In this document: piece by piece, positions 61,522 through 64,000 of the stretch | How the letters are laid out: each line of letters starts with the position of its first letter | Position numbering within the stretch: the stretch's first letter is position 1 | Assembly (NCBI GenBank): GCA_938008165.1 | Contig: CALLLP010000005.1 | Coordinates: 1 to 64,000 of the forward strand | Length of the DNA stretch: 64,000 nucleotides | Origin: an uncultured Neomegalonema sp. | GTDB lineage: Bacteria > Pseudomonadota > Alphaproteobacteria > Rhodobacterales > Rhodobacteraceae | Direction of reading: 5' to 3' | Position numbers and translations under genes: made by a program | Notes under the pieces: generated by a model | Databases searched by the model: none | What the model saw: the letters and a program-made list of their open reading frames with translations, nothing else | What the model was told of the DNA's origin: nothing

Positions 61522-64000
61522 ATGCTGATCGAGCGCCTGGATACTATGAGCGGCAAGGATGCCTATGCGGGGATCGACTTCAAGACGATCGTGAGCGAAA
61601 TTCGCAATCCCGATGGGTCGATCGTCTTTCACCTCGGCGATGTCGAGGCACCCAAGGCATGGTCGCAGGTTGCTTGTGACGTGCTGGCACAAAAGTATTT
61701 CCGCAAGGCCGGTGTGCCCGCTGCCCTCAAGCGGGTGAAGGAAAAAGGCGTGCCCGAATGGCTGTGGCGGTCGGTTCCCGACGATAAGGCGCTTGCAAAA
61801 CTGCCCGAAGACGAGCGCATGATCGGCGAGCGCAGCGCTCGGCAGGTTTTTGACCGTCTGGCCGGAGCCTGGACCTATTGGGGCTGGAAGGGCGGTTATT
61901 TCACCGCCGAATCCGATGCCCGCGCCTATTTCGACGAAATGCGCCTGATGCTGGCCAAGCAAAAAGCTGCGCCGAATTCGCCGCAATGGTTCAATACCGG
62001 CCTTCACTGGGCCTATGGGATCGATGGTCCCAGTCAGGGCCACCACTATGTCGATTACAAGACCGGCAAGATGGTGCGCGCGGCCTCCAGCTACGAGCAC
62101 CCCCAGCCCCATGCCTGCTTTATCCAGTCCGTCACGGATGATCTGGTCAATGAAGGCGGGATCATGGACCTTTGGGTACGCGAGGCACGCCTGTTCAAAT
62201 ATGGCTCCGGCACGGGCACCAATTTCTCGAATCTGCGTGGCGAGGGCGAATCGCTGTCGGGTGGCGGGCGGTCATCGGGTCTCATCAGCTTTCTGAAGAT
62301 CGGCGATCGGGCGGCGGGTGCGATCAAGTCGGGGGGCACGACCCGACGCGCGGCAAAGATGGTCATCGTCGATGCCGATCACCCGGATATCGAAGAATTC
62401 GTCGATTGGAAGGTGAAGGAGGAGCAGAAAGTCGCTTCCCTCGTCGCCGGATCGAAGCTGCATGAACGTCACCTGAATGCCGTCATGGCCGCCGTCAAGA
62501 CATGGGACGGCGTGCAGGCCGATGCCATCGACCCGAAGAAGAACGCGAGCCTGAAATCGGCAATCCGGGAGGCGCGAAAGGTCTGCATCCCCGACAATTA
62601 CGTGCAGCGTGTTCTGCAATATGCCCAGCAAGGCTACGACCATATCGAATTCCCGACCTATGAGGCCGATTGGGATTCGGATGCCTATGTCACCGTCGCG
62701 GGCCAAAATGCCAATAACTCGATCCGCGTTACAGATGAATTCCTGAACGCCGCGCAGCAGGGCAAGGACTGGGATCTCATCCGCCGCACGGATGGCAAGG
62801 TCGCCAAGACGATTTCCGCTTCGGCGCTTTGGGATCAGGTCGGCCATGCTGCATGGTCCTGCGCCGATCCGGGCATTCAGTATCATGACACTGTCAATGA
62901 CTGGCATACCTGCCCGCAATCCGGCCCGATCCGGGGATCGAATCCGTGCTCGGAATATATGTTCCTCGACGATACGGCCTGCAATCTTGCTTCGCTCAAC
63001 CTGCTCGCCTTCATGGGCAAGAATGGCAAATTCGATATCAAGGCGTATGAGCACGCGGTACGCCTGTGGACCCTGACGCTCGAAGTGTCGGTTCTGATGG
63101 CGCAGTTCCCCTCCGAAGCTATCGCGCAGGGATCGTATGATTTCCGTACGCTCGGTCTCGGCTATGCCAATATCGGCGGGTTGCTGATGACCATGGGCCT
63201 TGGCTATGATTCCGACGAGGGCCGGGCGCTGTGCGGCGCGCTCTCGGCGGTTTTGACCGGCGTTTCCTATGCGACATCGGCGGAGGTGGCAGGCGAGGTC
63301 GGCCCGTTCGCGCGCTACGCAGAGAACGCGGATGACATGCTGCGCGTCATGCGCAACCATCGCCGCGCGGCCCATGGCACGAAATCCGGCTATGAAAAGC
63401 TGCGCACGGCTCCCGTCCCGCTCGACCATGCAAACTGCCCCGATCAACGGCTGATCAAGGCGGCGATGCAGGCATGGGACAAGGCCGTTGCCCTTGGCGA
63501 GAAGCACGGGTACCGCAATGCGCAGGCATCCGTCGTCGCACCGACGGGCACCATCGGTCTCGTCATGGATTGCGACACGACCGGCATCGAGCCTGATTTC
63601 GCCCTCGTGAAATTCAAGAAGCTCGCGGGCGGTGGTTATTTCAAGATCATCAATCAGGCAGTTCCGGCGGCATTGGCCACGCTGGGCTATACCAAGGATC
63701 AAAGCACAGAAATCATCGATTACGCGGTCGGGCGCGGCACGCTGAAGGACGCGCCGGGCATCAACCACGATACCCTCATCGCCAAGGGATTCGAGCAGAT
63801 TCAGCTTGATGCCATCGAAGCGGGTCTCGGCTCGGCCTTCGACATCAAGTTCGCCTTCAACCAATGGACGCTGGGCGAGGAATTCTGCACAAAGGTTCTG
63901 GGCATCGATGCCGCTAACCTGATGAACCCCAGCTTTGACATGCTGCGCGCGATGGGGTTCAGCCGGACCGAAATCGATGCGGCGAATGCCTATGCCTGCG
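61522..64000 (+). CDS. nrdJ: Adenosylcobalamin-dependent ribonucleotide reductase (class II), N-terminal part
   Basis: Reduces ribonucleotides to deoxyribonucleotides with B12 instead of a diiron radical. 826 codons are visible before the window ends; family members have about 1,200 residues. Landmarks are IRNPDGSIVFHL, RKAGVP(AA)LKRV, WTYWGWKGGYF, NSPQWFNTGLHWAYG, PHACFIQSV with Cys199, GSGTGTNFSNLRGEGE, and NPCSEYMFLDDTACNLASLN with Cys476 and Glu478 in the active site. GGGAGGG is 8 bases upstream of the ATG. The organism must make or import B12. Confidence 0.96.
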   Translation, partial: MLIERLDTMSGKDAYAGIDFKTIVSEIRNPDGSIVFHLGDVEAPKAWSQVACDVLAQKYFRKAGVPAALKRVKEKGVPEWLWRSVPDDKALAKLPEDERMIGERSARQVFDRLAGAWTYWGWKGGYFTAESDARAYFDEMRLMLAKQKAAPNSPQWFNTGLHWAYGIDGPSQGHHYVDYKTGKMVRAASSYEHPQPHACFIQSVTDDLVNEGGIMDLWVREARLFKYGSGTGTNFSNLRGEGESLSGGGRSSGLISFLKIGDRAAGAIKSGGTTRRAAKMVIVDADHPDIEEFVDWKVKEEQKVASLVAGSKLHERHLNAVMAAVKTWDGVQADAIDPKKNASLKSAIREARKVCIPDNYVQRVLQYAQQGYDHIEFPTYEADWDSDAYVTVAGQNANNSIRVTDEFLNAAQQGKDWDLIRRTDGKVAKTISASALWDQVGHAAWSCADPGIQYHDTVNDWHTCPQSGPIRGSNPCSEYMFLDDTACNLASLNLLAFMGKNGKFDIKAYEHAVRLWTLTLEVSVLMAQFPSEAIAQGSYDFRTLGLGYANIGGLLMTMGLGYDSDEGRALCGALSAVLTGVSYATSAEVAGEVGPFARYAENADDMLRVMRNHRRAAHGTKSGYEKLRTAPVPLDHANCPDQRLIKAAMQAWDKAVALGEKHGYRNAQASVVAPTGTIGLVMDCDTTGIEPDFALVKFKKLAGGGYFKIINQAVPAALATLGYTKDQSTEIIDYAVGRGTLKDAPGINHDTLIAKGFEQIQLDAIEAGLGSAFDIKFAFNQWTLGEEFCTKVLGIDAANLMNPSFDMLRAMGFSRTEIDAANAYAC

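Noticed and set aside
62272-63864. Long open frame antisense to nrdJ (about 530 codons)
   Set aside because: The sense strand has unambiguous class II ribonucleotide reductase motifs; the antisense frame is a composition effect.

Overview
The window is about 60% GC, densely packed and free of insertion sequences, prophage genes and CRISPR arrays. It looks like chromosomal DNA of an alphaproteobacterium, most likely Rhodobacterales-like. Supporting signs are the hisS-hisZ pair, the cysG-DUF2849-cysI-DUF934 block, the xerD / aroK-aroB / CNNM-protein neighbourhood, a class II (B12-dependent) ribonucleotide reductase, an IalB-family protein, CpdR- and RcdA-like proteins, and many 4-base ATGA stop/start overlaps. 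The taxonomic placement is inference from gene content and order.

Layout. 1-5.2 kb: start of folE (minus), an MttB-superfamily methyltransferase, a beta-hydroxyacid dehydrogenase and a tauBC-like sulfonate importer without its binding protein. 5.6-13.4 kb: rimO, a membrane glycosyltransferase, carA, yqeY and hisS-hisZ. 13.4-16.3 kb: a complete zinc-uptake locus, znuA divergent from zur-znuC-znuB, with a perfect Zur-type operator between them. 16.4-18.5 kb: an HNH nuclease and an MlrC-family metalloprotein. 18.6-26.0 kb: an orphan TadG/vWA protein, then a surface-polysaccharide locus (O-antigen-ligase-like polymerase, small membrane protein, GT4, GNAT, polysaccharide deacetylase, Wza-type export lipoprotein) resembling exosortase-associated EPS loci, although no exosortase is visible. 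26.1-29.7 kb: secreted esterase, 2-hydroxyacid dehydrogenase, rpmJ, tRNA-Val(GAC), a degenerate CpdR-like receiver and an N-formylglutamate amidohydrolase. 30-34 kb: siroheme and sulfite-reductase operon lacking cysH. 34-36 kb: gatC-gatA. 36-41.8 kb: a BisC/TorA-type molybdoenzyme, tcuB/tcuA (tricarballylate oxidation) and hyi. 41.8-48.6 kb: CNNM protein, atypical metallophosphoesterase, xerD, a periplasmic alpha-helical protein, a 48-residue membrane protein, aroK-aroB. 48.65-54.2 kb: a structured repeat-bearing leader, then the ribosome/SRP operon ffh-GNAT-orf-rpsP-orf-rimM-orf-trmD-rplS with a terminator. 54.3-59.3 kb: DUF882 protein, L,D-transpeptidase, and lpxD-ACP-ketoacyl synthase. 59.3-64 kb: IalB, an RcdA-like protein, a second degenerate receiver, and nrdJ, which runs off the window.

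How the parts fit together. TauBC could supply sulfonates whose desulfonation yields sulfite, which the cysG/cysI operon can reduce without cysH. LpxD, a dedicated ACP and a ketoacyl synthase suggest a specialised acyl supply for lipid A. The two receiver-fold proteins with missing phosphorylation residues, plus the RcdA-like protein, recall the ClpXP adaptor network that controls CtrA in Caulobacter. Of everything here, those proteins and the structured leader before ffh are the least explained parts of the window.
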